A stretch of DNA of 64,000 nt from Paracoccus sulfuroxidans (GCF_007830335.1 NZ_VLKU01000006.1:129001-193000), one strand, 5' to 3'. Counted from the stretch's first letter, positions 43,607 through 52,449 are shown. Numbers and translations: made by a program. The notes: generated by a model from the letters alone, not told the origin.

Positions 43607-44980
43607 TCAATCCAATGCCCTCCTAAGCATCGCGAAAATCCGTTCATCGCCAAGTTGCGCCACATTGAAGCGCAGGAACGACCCAGCGGATTGCGAGACG
43701 CTGAACGCGTTCCCGGGGGCGAGGACGATCTTGTCCTCCAGGCAGCGCTTCGCAATCGCCGAGGAATCATGACCGTCGGGCAAGCGACACCAGAGGTAGA
43801 AGCCTCCACGCGGAATGGTCCAAGGGGTTAGCCCCAACGCCTCAAGACGGTGTCTCGCCACCTTCTGGGATTGCGACAGGCGTTGGCGGATCTCGTCCAT
43901 ATGCTTGCGAAAGCTGCCGCCTGCCAGAACGCCTGCGATCAGCTCTGTCGCCATGGGGCTGGGGCCGACAAAACTCGTCGCGAGTTGCAGATCGACAAGC
44001 CCCTCGATCCAGTCCGGCCGGGCGGCGATATAGCCGCAGCGCAGGGATGCCGAGAGCGTTTTCGAGAAGCTGCCAATCCGGATGACCCGATTCAGCCCAT
44101 CGAGACTGGCGAGGCGCGGGGACAGTTCCGGCTCAAATTCCGCAAAGATATCATCCTCGACGATCGTCAGGCCGTGCGCCGTCGCCGCGCTCAGGACGCG
44201 ATGCGCGGTTTGTGGCGAGGGGCTAGCCCCGGTCGGATTGTGAAGAGCCGAGTTGGTGATGTAGAGGCGCGGCTTTTCGTCACGCAAGACCTGCTCGAAG
44301 GCCGAAACGTCAGGGCCCGTCGGCGTGTAGGGGACGCCAACGATTTTGACCTGATGTGCCCGCAGCAGCGCCTGAAAGTTGAAATAGCAGGGATCGTCAA
44401 CCACGACCACATCTCCGGACTGCAAGAGCAAGCGACAGATCAGATCGATGGATTGGGTCCCGGAACCCGTCAGGATGATCTGATCGGCGGCAGCCGAGAT
44501 CCCTTCCTCGGCGAACCGACCGAGAAGCAGGCGGCGCAATGTCAGCGATCCGTGCGTGGTGCCATAATCCGTCAGCAACGTGTCTTCCGCGCGACCGAGC
44601 GCCCGCAGCCCCTTCCGCAGAGCGGCATGCGGCATCCAGTCCGCTGGCAACCAGCCGCAGCCCGGTTTGAGAAAGGACGCATCCGTATCCAGCGACTGTC
44701 TCGAGACCCAGAAAGGGTCGACATTGCGCTCTCGCACCGGTCCCATCTCGGCCAATGCCATCGGCGGAAGATCGGCGCCGGTGACATAAAAGCCCGAGCC
44801 ACGCCGCGCCCGGATGATGCCCTCGGCTTCGAGGCGATCATACGCCTCAACGACTGTGGAGGGAGAAACCCTCATTTTTTCGGCAAAGCGACGAACCGAA
44901 GGCAGGCGTTCGCCGGGGCTCAGCGCCCGGTTTGCGATTTTCGTCCGGATCGCGCCCATCAGCATTTCTGTCCGCGTCAT
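43607..44980 (-). CDS. MocR-type regulator (GntR helix-turn-helix plus aminotransferase domain)
   Basis: A 457-residue MocR regulator. Residues 1-68 are a GntR winged helix (LSPGERLPSVRRFAEKMRVSPSTVVEAYDRLEAEG). The rest is a fold-type I aminotransferase domain with the PLP lysine Lys307 in GSFSKTLSASLRCGY and the family SGTQSIDL and DPCYFNF elements. Such proteins sense PLP or amino compounds and normally regulate a neighbouring gene. It is divergent from an EamA exporter gene, and a perfect inverted repeat (45028-45049) lies between them. Most likely it controls that exporter. Confidence 0.88.
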   Translation of the reverse strand: MTRTEMLMGAIRTKIANRALSPGERLPSVRRFAEKMRVSPSTVVEAYDRLEAEGIIRARRGSGFYVTGADLPPMALAEMGPVRERNVDPFWVSRQSLDTDASFLKPGCGWLPADWMPHAALRKGLRALGRAEDTLLTDYGTTHGSLTLRRLLLGRFAEEGISAAADQIILTGSGTQSIDLICRLLLQSGDVVVVDDPCYFNFQALLRAHQVKIVGVPYTPTGPDVSAFEQVLRDEKPRLYITNSALHNPTGASPSPQTAHRVLSAATAHGLTIVEDDIFAEFEPELSPRLASLDGLNRVIRIGSFSKTLSASLRCGYIAARPDWIEGLVDLQLATSFVGPSPMATELIAGVLAGGSFRKHMDEIRQRLSQSQKVARHRLEALGLTPWTIPRGGFYLWCRLPDGHDSSAIAKRCLEDKIVLAPGNAFSVSQSAGSFLRFNVAQLGDERIFAMLRRALD

Positions 44981-45027
44981 GTCTTTTGGGCTCCAACCTT
45001 TTGGCGACCGTGTGGGCTTTTATACCA

Positions 45028-45049
45028 ATACAGTTCGTCAAAACTGTAT
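45028..45049. promoter_or_regulatory. Inverted repeat in the MocR/EamA divergent region
   Basis: ATACAGTT (45028-45035) and AACTGTAT (45042-45049) form a perfect 8-bp inverted repeat with a six-base spacer. It lies between the divergent start codons of the MocR gene (44980) and the exporter gene (45113). A likely operator for the MocR protein. Confidence 0.6.
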
Positions 45050-45112
45050 CCTACTGTCTCTGTTTCTGCCAACCCCGGACCGCTATCGCATCAGCCATGA
45101 AAGCGAGGGCAT

Positions 45113-45973
45113 ATGGATAGAACAACTGCGGGCTGGGGCAACGGCCTCCTGGGCGTCATCATCTTCAGCGGCTCTCTGCCCGCGACCCGTGTTGCGGTGG
45201 CCGATTTTTCGCCCATGTTTCTGACTTCAACGCGCGCCGTCATCGCGGCCTTGCTGGGCGCGGTTTTCCTGTTTGCCCTCCGTCAGCCGAGCCCCGAACG
45301 CAGAGACATCCTGTCCTTATCTCTCGTGGCAATCGGCGCGGTGATCGGCTTTCCGCTTCTCACCGCGATCGCGCTTCAGCACATCACGGCTGCGCATTCG
45401 GTCGTCTTCATCGGCATGTTGCCACTGGCGACGGCCATATTCGGCGTCTTGCGCGGTGGGGAGCGGCCTCAGGCGCCATTCTGGATATTCTCGCTTGTCG
45501 GCGCGGCGGCGGTGGCAGGTTTTGCGCTTTATGGCAGCGATGGCGGCACGGTGATTGGCGATCTGCTCATGGTGGCGGCGATCGTGGTGTGCGGTCTCGC
45601 CTATGCTGAAGGGGCGATCCTCTCCCGTCGACTGGGCGGCTGGCAGGTGATCTCGTGGTCGCTGATCCTGTCGCTGCCGGTCATGAGCGTTCTGACCGCG
45701 CTTTCCTGGCCGCAATCCTTCGATCAGGTGACGCTTCGGGGGTGGATCGGGCTCAGCTATGTTTCGATCTTCAGCATGCTGATCGGCTTCATCTTCTGGT
45801 ATCGCGGCCTCGCCCGAGGCGGCATTGCGGGTGTCGGGCAATTGCAACTTCTTCAGCCGTTCTTCGGATTTTTGCTCGCAGCGCTTCTGCTGGGCGAGCC
45901 TGTGGCTGCGACCATGATCGCCTCGACCGCGGTGGTCGTTGCTTGCGTGTTTGGTGCAAAACGCTTCGCGTGA
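45113..45973 (+). CDS. EamA/DMT-family exporter
   Basis: A 286-residue inner-membrane transporter with about ten hydrophobic segments in two EamA repeats. The opening GVIIFSGSLPATRVAVADFSPMFLTSTRAV and the second-repeat GLSYVSIFSMLIGFIFWYRGLARGG are typical of the RhaT/EamA exporters of amino acids or metabolites. It is divergent from a MocR regulator, an arrangement often linked to amino-acid or metabolite export. The substrate is unknown. Confidence 0.88.
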   Translation: MDRTTAGWGNGLLGVIIFSGSLPATRVAVADFSPMFLTSTRAVIAALLGAVFLFALRQPSPERRDILSLSLVAIGAVIGFPLLTAIALQHITAAHSVVFIGMLPLATAIFGVLRGGERPQAPFWIFSLVGAAAVAGFALYGSDGGTVIGDLLMVAAIVVCGLAYAEGAILSRRLGGWQVISWSLILSLPVMSVLTALSWPQSFDQVTLRGWIGLSYVSIFSMLIGFIFWYRGLARGGIAGVGQLQLLQPFFGFLLAALLLGEPVAATMIASTAVVVACVFGAKRFA

Positions 45974-46035
45974 CGGGAGGGTCGGGCCAGGTTGAGCACC
46001 GGGCTGCCTTTCGATCTGGGCTTCAGGATGCCGCG

Positions 46036-46485
46036 CTATTTTGGCGTCTTGTCTTTCGCGGCCCTTCTGTCCTGCGCTCTCCTCGCCCTCCCTTTGACGA
46101 CATGGGTCGTGGCGTCGCGCATCAGGCGCTGAAAGGTCGGGCATTCGAGATGGCTTGGCGCAGTGCAGGACGCAGTATGGCGCAGACCGTCTCGCAATGC
46201 AGTAAGCTCACGGATCTTGCGGTCAAGTTCGTCGGCCTTCCTGACCAGTTGCTCACGATCGATGCTGGGCGTTCCCGTCGCCCCCAGCATCTGTCCGATT
46301 TCGGTCAGCGAGAACCCCGCCGCCTGACCAAGCGAGATCAGCGACAGTCGCGTCAACACCGCCTCTTCGAAGATCCTGCGAAGCCCCCTGCGACCGGCGG
46401 AGGAGATCAGCCCCACCTCCTCATAATAGCGCAGGGTCGAGGCGGGCAACCCGCTGCGGCGCGACACTTCAGAAATGTCCAACAT
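46036..46485 (-). CDS. MerR-family regulator
   Basis: A 149-residue MerR-type activator. The N-terminal winged helix reads LDISEVSRRSGLPASTLRYYEEVGLISSAGRRG, followed by the dimerisation helix (REQLVRKADELDRKIRELTALRDGLRH, residues about 76-102). Two cysteines (SCTAPSHLECPTF) in the C-terminal part could form a sensor site. Divergent from the DUF2938 gene fragment; a 14-bp palindrome within a 19-bp promoter spacer (46490-46520) lies just before its start, the classical MerR architecture. The gene that it would control is now disrupted. Confidence 0.88.
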   Translation of the reverse strand: MLDISEVSRRSGLPASTLRYYEEVGLISSAGRRGLRRIFEEAVLTRLSLISLGQAAGFSLTEIGQMLGATGTPSIDREQLVRKADELDRKIRELTALRDGLRHTASCTAPSHLECPTFQRLMRDATTHVVKGRARRAQDRRAAKDKTPK

Positions 46486-46489
46486 GCCC

Positions 46490-46520
46490 TTGACCTCAAG
46501 TCGACTTGAAGTGGTAGTTC
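46490..46520 (+). promoter_or_regulatory. MerR-type promoter with palindromic spacer
   Basis: TTGACC (-35, 46490-46495) and TAGTTC (-10, 46515-46520) are separated by 19 bp, the long spacer that MerR activators remodel. The spacer contains the palindrome TCAAGTCGACTTGA (46496-46509), as in SoxR-type operators. It points toward the DUF2938 remnant. Confidence 0.65.
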
Positions 46521-46635
46521 ATCAGGCCTGATCCGAATTTACAAGGAATCATGAGGCCATGACGACGAGTTTCACACCACCTGCGTCCCAACGGAACAAC
46601 CAGTTCCCCGTCAGTCTGATCCAAGGAGAGCGCAA

Positions 46636-46893
46636 ATGACATTTGTCCTCCAAGCGATTTTCATGGGTGTCGTTGCAACCGTCTTCATGGATCTGATGAC
46701 CTATGGTCAGAGCCGCATCTTTGGGTCCACTTCCCCTAACTACGCCATGGTGGGTAGGTGGGTTGCCCGAGCACAATCTGACGCTGCTCTTCTGGCTCGC
46801 CATCGGCATGATCGCCGCCGCGATGATGTCGGCGGTGATCGGGGTCGCGCAGATCATGATGAGCACGCGGATCGGGCAATCGATCCTGCATGA
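46636..46893 (+). pseudogene. DUF2938 family protein, truncated by deletion
   Basis: Only the first 44 or so residues look like a DUF2938 membrane protein: MTFVLQAIFMGVVATVFMDL, then NYAMVGRWVA, the conserved family start. Beyond about position 46765 the frame reads an arginine-rich, non-protein-like tail, while the overlapping frame enters an ABC exporter. The gene has AAGGAGA before its ATG and lies downstream of a MerR-type promoter, so it was the original target of the MerR regulator. The rest of the gene has been lost. Confidence 0.75.
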
Positions 46894-48355
46894 TTTGCGC
46901 GTGCGCCTGTTTGCGCATCTGCAAACCCTATCGCTGCGTTTCTTCACCGGAACCCGCACGGGCGAGGTGCAATCGCGCATCTCCGGCGACATCACCGGGC
47001 TGCAATCGCTGGTGACGGAAACTGCGGATGAACTTGGACGCTCGCTCAGCGCGGTCGTGATGACCGCCGTGGCCATTCTCATCCTCGATTGGCGACTGGC
47101 GCTATTCGTGCTGCTGATCGTGCCCGGCACAGTCTGGATCAGCGCCCGCGTCGCCCGGTTGCGGGAAGAGCTGGTCTTCCAGCAACGCGCCCGCGCCACC
47201 GATCTGTCGGCAGCGGTGCAGGAAACGCTGTCATCATCGGGCATCATCCTGTCCCGGACCATGGGGCGCGGGCCGCATCTGACGCAGCGCTTCACCCGCA
47301 TCTCGCAGGACCTGTCGAAGCTCGATGTTGGCGCGCAGACGGCGGGCGAATGGCAATGGTCGCTGATCGGTTTCGCGCTGGCGACGCTGCCTGCGCTGAC
47401 GCTGCTTGCCGGTGGGTTGCTCATGCGGACCGACAATCCGGCGACGATCGGCACGCTGGTTGCGATGATCGCCTTGCAGGAACAATTGCTCTGGCCCTTC
47501 CAGCAGCTTCTGGAACTCGGCCGCGATACCCGCAAGACCCGCGCCTTGTTTGCCCGCATCTTCGAATATCTCGATGAACCGGCCGAGATCACCGAGCGCC
47601 CTGATCCCGTCACCATCCCCCGCGCCGATATGCGCGGCGCGGTGCAGCTTGACCATGTGAACTTTGCCTATGCCGACAGCGACAAGCCCGCCGTTCACGA
47701 TATCAGCCTGAACATCGCACCCGGCAGTCATGTCGCCATCGTCGGCCCGACCGGATCGGGCAGGACGACGCTCGGCTACCTTCTGGCGCGGCTTTACGAT
47801 GTGCAAAGCGGCGCGATCCGTTTCGATGGCGTCGACCTGCGCGATCTGAGCTTCGAGACGCTGTCCCAGATGCTCGGCGTCGTGTCGCAGGAGCCCTATC
47901 TGCTCCATGCCTCGGTCGCCGAAAACCTGCGCTTCGCCCGACCCGAGGCGACGGATGCCGAACTAATCGAAGCCGCAAAGGTCGCGCAGATCCACGACCA
48001 CATCGCGGCGCTGCCGGACGGTTATGACACGCTGGTCGGCGAAGGCGGCTATCGCTTCTCGGGCGGAGAAAAGCAGCGGCTGGCGCTTGCGCGCACGATC
48101 CTGCGCGATCCGCCGATCCTGCTGCTGGATGAGGCGACGAGCGCGCTCGACACCCGCACCGAACGGGCCATGTCGCTGGCGCTGGCCGGGATGTCGCAGG
48201 GACGAACGACCATCACCATCGCCCACCGCCTGTCGACGATCCGCCACGCCGATCTGATCGTGGTCATGCAGCATGGCCGAGTGGTCGAAATGGGCAGCCA
48301 CGATCAGCTTCTGGCGCAAGACGCCCTTTACGCGGCCCTGCTGCGCGACGGCTAG
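46703..48355 (+). pseudogene. ABC exporter (fused membrane domain and ATPase), 5'-truncated
   Basis: A half-transporter of the MsbA/LmrA-like type, up to 550 residues from the ATG at 46703. Homology begins only near GLPEHNLTLLFWLAI (about 46757); the first membrane helix and preceding residues, about 50-70 residues, are missing. Remaining spans and a complete ATPase follow: Walker A GPTGSGRTT, signature FSGGEKQRLALAR, Walker B LLLDEATSALD. The upstream codons are out-of-frame remains of the DUF2938 gene. It may yield a protein from 46703 or from a TTG at 46763, but a working six-helix exporter seems unlikely. Confidence 0.72.
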
Positions 48356-48361
48356 GCCGTC

Positions 48362-48430
48362 TTAGGCGTGGCCTGCGGGCCGCGCCTTGGCGAGCAGGAA
48401 GAAGGCAAGCGCCGCGAACGCGCAGCTCAG
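48362..48430 (-). pseudogene. C-terminal tail of a lost membrane transporter
   Basis: On the minus strand LSCAFAALAFFLLAKARPAGHA followed by a stop is a typical last helix and tail of an MFS-type transporter. Nothing upstream continues it; it abuts the 3' end of the histidine kinase gene. It is probably left from a deletion. Short, so uncertain. Confidence 0.3.
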
Positions 48431-49755
48431 TTGCCCCCGCCGAACCGAATAGTCGCCCGCAACCCGGGGTGATTATCCGTCAGGATCAGTTCCGCGCGGT
48501 GCCTTTGGACGATGGCCGCCACGAGGCTAAGGCCGAGGCCGCTGCCGGGGGTGTTGCGGCTGCGGTCGAGGCGGTAGAGGCGGCGGAGAACCGCCTCGCG
48601 TTCGGTTTCGGGAATGCCGGGGCCGTGGTCGCTGACGGACAGGGTTCGGTCTTCGACCGCCAGCGTCACCGTGCCGGGCGGGCTGTGATGGAGCGCGTTT
48701 TCCAGCAGGTTGACGATGGCTTGCCCAAGAAGCGTCCGGTCGCCCTGAACGATGGTCTTCCCCGATACCTGCAAATCGATCTGATGCCCGCTTTCCTGCG
48801 CGGCAGGGTCGTAGAGTTCGGCGATGTCGCGCGCCAACTGGCCAAGGTCGACGGGCACGAAGTGCGGCCCGCGCCCGCCGCCTTCGATCTGCGCGATGCG
48901 CAAGAGCGCGTCGAAGGTGGTCGAGATGTGCTGGATTTCGGCGCTCGCGCGGGTGAAGACCTCTTGCGCGGGGCCATCGGGCAGATCGGTCGCGCCCTGA
49001 TCGAGAACCAGCGCGAGCCGCTGGATCGGGGTGCGCAAATCATGCGCGATATCGGTCGACACCTGTTTCAGCGCGGCGACGGATGCCTCTTGCGCGGAGG
49101 CCAGACGATCGATCCCCGCGCCGACCCGGCTTAGATCGTCGGGCGGGCCGGGCGTTACCGGCAGGCGCGCCGTCAGATCGCCGGAGGTGAGGCGTTCGAG
49201 CGTGTCTTCGATCGCGTTCAACCGCCGGGCCGAACGCAGGCCGATCACCATCCCACCGGCGAGCAGCAGAACCGCCGTCGGCAGGAGGGTAAAGAGAAGC
49301 ACATTGACGAAAACCTCGCGCAGGTCGTTGAAGGCTTCGGTATCCTGACCGACGGTCAAGAGCGCATCGCCGACGCGTTCCGAAAGCAGGATATAGCTGC
49401 CGTTGATATCTTGGCCCTTGTCATGCAGATCGACCTGCCGCAGCTTTTCGCCGGGCAGGGGGCCAAGATAATTGCCAACCGGCCCCCCCGGCCCGTCGTA
49501 GCGCAGAATCTGATGTTCGGGGTCGGCCTGCTGCGCGCCATCGGCGACCGCGCGGGCGATGGTTTTCGGATCGCCCGAGGCCGAAAGCTCCTCAATCTCC
49601 TGTTCCAGCACGTTTTCGGTGGCGCTGAGCAGGGCTTCGTTCGCAAGCCACCACGTCACCAGAAAGGACACGGTGCTGACGAGCAGAAACAGCGCGACCA
49701 GCCGCAGCGTCAGCCGCATCGGGGTCGCGCGCAGGGCGTCGCGCCATTGGCTCAT
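48427..49755 (-). CDS. Membrane sensor histidine kinase
   Basis: A 442-residue kinase of the EnvZ/QseC-like class. Membrane spans at residues about 17-39 and 151-173 flank a periplasmic sensor of about 110 residues with no clear ligand motif. HAMP follows (about 174-225). The phospho-accepting histidine is His238 in STDIAHDLRTPIQRL. ATPase boxes: NLLENALHHSP, DHGPGIP, GSGLGLSLV. The ATG at 49755 overlaps the response regulator stop codon (ATGA). Pairs with the regulator gene upstream, and with the PepSY gene, a set often responding to envelope stress or cations. Confidence 0.87.
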   Translation of the reverse strand: MSQWRDALRATPMRLTLRLVALFLLVSTVSFLVTWWLANEALLSATENVLEQEIEELSASGDPKTIARAVADGAQQADPEHQILRYDGPGGPVGNYLGPLPGEKLRQVDLHDKGQDINGSYILLSERVGDALLTVGQDTEAFNDLREVFVNVLLFTLLPTAVLLLAGGMVIGLRSARRLNAIEDTLERLTSGDLTARLPVTPGPPDDLSRVGAGIDRLASAQEASVAALKQVSTDIAHDLRTPIQRLALVLDQGATDLPDGPAQEVFTRASAEIQHISTTFDALLRIAQIEGGGRGPHFVPVDLGQLARDIAELYDPAAQESGHQIDLQVSGKTIVQGDRTLLGQAIVNLLENALHHSPPGTVTLAVEDRTLSVSDHGPGIPETEREAVLRRLYRLDRSRNTPGSGLGLSLVAAIVQRHRAELILTDNHPGLRATIRFGGGN

Positions 49756-50423
49756 GCGTCGATCCTGTAGCCCGCGCCCCGGATCGTGCGGATCAACTCG
49801 GTCGCGAAGGGCTTGTCGACCTTGGCCCTGAGGCGCGAGACATGGCTTTCGACGACATTGGTCTGCGGATCGAAATTCAGATCCCAAACCGCTTCCAGCA
49901 GCATCGTCCGGGTCTGGACACGGCCCTTGCGGCGCAGAAGGCATTCGAGCAGCGCAAATTCGCGCGGCAGCAGTTCGATTTCAGTCTCGCTTCGGGTGAC
50001 GCGGCGGCGGATCAGGTCCATGCGCAGATCGCCGGCGGTCAGGACGGTTTCCTCGTCGCGCATCTGCGGGCGGCGGCCAAGGGCCTGAATGCGGGCCGAA
50101 AGCTCGCCAAAGGCGAAGGGTTTGACCAGATAGTCGTCACCGCCCGCGTTCAGCCCTTCGATGCGATCATCGATCCCGCCCATCGCGGTCAGGAAAATCG
50201 CGGGCGTCAGGTTCTTCGCGCCCCTGAGGGTGCGGATCAGTGACAGGCCGTCAAGATCGGGCAGCATCCGGTCGACGACCAGCACGTCGAAATCCGCGCT
50301 TTGGGCGGTCACCAGCCCGTTGCGGCCATTGCTGCAGACCTGCGGGACATGGCCTTCCTCGCGAAGGCCGCGGGCGATGTAGTCGGCGGTGGTCTGGTCG
50401 TCTTCGATAATCAGGATGCGCAT
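49752..50423 (-). CDS. OmpR-family response regulator
   Basis: A 223-residue regulator. The receiver has EDD at residues 7-9, the phospho-acceptor Asp51 in VVDRMLPD, and the lysine in LVKPFAFGEL. The OmpR/PhoB winged helix covers about residues 130-223, ending in the family VVESHVSRLRAKVDKPF and TIRGAGYRIDA. It forms an operon with the kinase gene downstream and lies behind the PepSY gene. It may bind the repeats between PepSY and the COG4705 gene. Confidence 0.9.
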   Translation of the reverse strand: MRILIIEDDQTTADYIARGLREEGHVPQVCSNGRNGLVTAQSADFDVLVVDRMLPDLDGLSLIRTLRGAKNLTPAIFLTAMGGIDDRIEGLNAGGDDYLVKPFAFGELSARIQALGRRPQMRDEETVLTAGDLRMDLIRRRVTRSETEIELLPREFALLECLLRRKGRVQTRTMLLEAVWDLNFDPQTNVVESHVSRLRAKVDKPFATELIRTIRGAGYRIDA

Positions 50424-50477
50424 CTGGCCTTGTCCCGAATGGGGGGCGGATCACGCCGCCCCCGATCCTGTTTCAGC

Positions 50478-51056
50478 TTAACCTTCCGAAGGTTCGGCGG
50501 AATCGCCCGTCCCTTCAATCGTGGGAACGAGCTTACCCGCCGCCGCATCGAATGTATAATCCAGCCGCGAGCCATCGGCCTTGACGATTTCAAGCTCGGT
50601 CTGGGTCGTGCCGTCTTCGCTTTCGTGACCGACCGACATGACCTTGCCGCCGCTTTCCGCCTCGGCCTTGGTCACCACGTCCAGAAGCGAGACCGGCATC
50701 TTCGCCGGATCGACCGCGTCGTCGTCATCCTGCCCGGCAAGCGTGCCCTTGTCCTTGGTCTCGACCACCTGACCCGTGGCCGCGTCGATCTTGACCTTGG
50801 CGATCTTGTCGCCCGCGACCGTCTTTACCTCATAGGCGGCAGCGCCCTTGTGATCGTCGAACTCGGCCTCGATGGCCTTGCCGCCGGTCGCGGTTTCGGC
50901 GGCGCGAATGGCCTCCGAGATGCCCTTCGGCGCAGTCAGGAATTGCTGTATTTCGGCCGTGTCATCCGATCCGGCCCAGGCTTGGCCGACGGACAGGGCG
51001 CTTCCGGCTGCAATCGCGGCAAGGGCAAGCATGGATACGGTGCGTTTCATCTTCAT
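50478..51056 (-). CDS. PepSY-domain periplasmic protein
   Basis: A 192-residue exported protein, with a signal peptide (MKMKRTVSMLALAAIAAGSALSVGQAWAG, cleavage near residue 28). Two PepSY repeats are visible: ISEAIRAAETATGGKAIEAEFDDHKGAAAYEVKTV and LLDVVTKAEAESGGKVMSVGHE onward. PepSY domains act as inhibitors or sensors in the periplasm. It is transcribed before the response regulator and kinase genes, so may feed the signal to the kinase. Divergent from the COG4705 gene. Confidence 0.87.
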   Translation of the reverse strand: MKMKRTVSMLALAAIAAGSALSVGQAWAGSDDTAEIQQFLTAPKGISEAIRAAETATGGKAIEAEFDDHKGAAAYEVKTVAGDKIAKVKIDAATGQVVETKDKGTLAGQDDDDAVDPAKMPVSLLDVVTKAEAESGGKVMSVGHESEDGTTQTELEIVKADGSRLDYTFDAAAGKLVPTIEGTGDSAEPSEG

Positions 51057-51132
51057 TCTCCTGAGTGACGGCGGCGAAAGTGCCGCGCTGACCCAGAGCT
51101 AGGCACCCCGCCTGACCGGAAAATCCTGCGCG

Positions 51133-51203
51133 GATTATCTTTTCGTAATGTTTCCGGTGGCGCCCCAAACCGACGCCGCCAAAGATTACACAGACGTAAT
51201 CTT
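51133..51203. promoter_or_regulatory. Repeated GATTA/GTAAT motifs in PepSY-COG4705 divergent region
   Basis: AAGATTAC and GTAATCTT form a perfect 8-bp inverted repeat around ACAGAC (51182-51203). A related pair, GATTA and GTAAT, occurs at 51133-51149. Two similar sites between divergent genes, beside a two-component pair, suggest binding sites for the response regulator at 49752. Confidence 0.5.
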
Positions 51204-51274
51204 CCGCCGATCTGAGGGTCATCCGAGGCATCTAATCTCTGCGCAGGTGAACCCGTTTTCAGGAGGGGACAGAG

Positions 51275-52066
51275 ATGACCTATTCCATCACACCCGCAGC
51301 GCGCGAGCGGGGCGCGCTTTACAACAAGGTCCCCGAAGTCACGGCCTCTTTCTGGGCCATCAAGATCATGGCGACGACGGTAGGTGAAACCGGGGCCGAC
51401 TATCTGATCTTCAAACTGGGGCTGGGCTTGCCCCTGACCTCGATCCTGATGGCCGCAGTTCTGGCGGTCGTTCTGTTTATGCAGATGCGCACTGACCGCT
51501 ATACGCCCTGGATCTATTGGCTGGCGGTCACCATGATCTCGATCGTTGGGACGCTGATCACCGACAGCCTGACCGACACCTATAACGTGCCCTTGCAGCT
51601 TTCGACGGTCCTATTTGTGGGGGCGCTAATCGCGACCTTCATCATCTGGTATCTGCGCGAGCGGACCCTTTCGATCCATTCAATCGATACCCCGGTGCGT
51701 GAGGCCTATTACTGGCTGGCGGTCCTGTGCACCTTCGCGCTTGGCACGGCCGCGGGCGATCTGCTGGCCGAGCAGCTTGGTCTTGGCTACCTGACCTCGG
51801 CCTTTTTGTTCGGCGGCGCGATCCTGCTGGTCGTGGCGCTTTGGAAGTCCAATATCATCGGTGCGGTCACGGCCTTCTGGCTCGCCTATATCCTGACCCG
51901 TCCGCTTGGAGCCTCGCTGGGCGACCTGCTGTCGCAACCGGTCGCGAATGGGGGGCTGGGGCTTGGCACCACAGATACGAGCCTCGTGTTCCTAGCGGTG
52001 ATCTTGGGGCTGGTGGTTTATCTGGCGGTTTCCCGCCAAGCTGCGGTCGAGCTCACTGATAGATAA
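51275..52066 (+). CDS. COG4705 multi-span membrane protein
   Basis: A 263-residue protein with about eight hydrophobic segments. The opening LYNKVPEVTASFWAIKIMATTVGETGADYL and the halves with similar patterns (a second VREAYYWLAVLCTFALGTAAGDLL) are characteristic of the COG4705 family, predicted membrane-anchored proteins of unknown function. Two internal repeats are evident. Genes of this family are often beside PepSY and two-component genes, as here. Divergent from the PepSY gene; start at 51275 has GGAGGGG upstream. Confidence 0.85.
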   Translation: MTYSITPAARERGALYNKVPEVTASFWAIKIMATTVGETGADYLIFKLGLGLPLTSILMAAVLAVVLFMQMRTDRYTPWIYWLAVTMISIVGTLITDSLTDTYNVPLQLSTVLFVGALIATFIIWYLRERTLSIHSIDTPVREAYYWLAVLCTFALGTAAGDLLAEQLGLGYLTSAFLFGGAILLVVALWKSNIIGAVTAFWLAYILTRPLGASLGDLLSQPVANGGLGLGTTDTSLVFLAVILGLVVYLAVSRQAAVELTDR

Positions 52067-52103
52067 TGGATTGATCATAGTTCTATAGCGTGAGGAACTT
52101 GCC

Positions 52104-52164
52104 GCGAACCGGGGAAGCCGTCGGGTCCACAAATGTCAGACGCCAGATGGCTTCCCCGGTTCGC
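52104..52164. repeat. 16-bp perfect inverted repeat after the COG4705 gene
   Basis: GCGAACCGGGGAAGCC (52104-52119) and its exact reverse complement (52149-52164) flank 29 bases; three more base pairs extend it inward. It is 37 bases after the COG4705 stop. Possibly a terminator, or the ends of a lost mobile element. Confidence 0.6.
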
Positions 52165-52449
52165 AATGAGCGGCGGGCGCTCTTTGGGGGAGGCTAGTAA
52201 AAGCTTCGCTGGCGCACAGGACTGGGTGAAAACGACCAGCGGCTAAGTGCTTAAAGCGACATCGATTTGTCGCGATAGCGCAGCCAGTGAAAGAACAAGT
52301 GGTACATCTTACTGTGGTTGGAGCAGTCGATGCCTACTGAGCGATGTATCTCCCGCAGCCGCTGGAGGAATTTTTCTGGTCCGTGCCTAAGCACCCAAAA
52401 GCCTGCAGTACCTGCAGAAACCTAGTCCTCCTGCGATAGGTCGCGTACC
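52165..52449. other. Non-coding stretch before the IS91 remnant
   Basis: Together with 52067-52103 this makes about 380 bases without a gene, apart from the inverted repeat. I see no protein-like frame, RNA or strong promoter. It is probably remains of mobile DNA. Confidence 0.45.
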
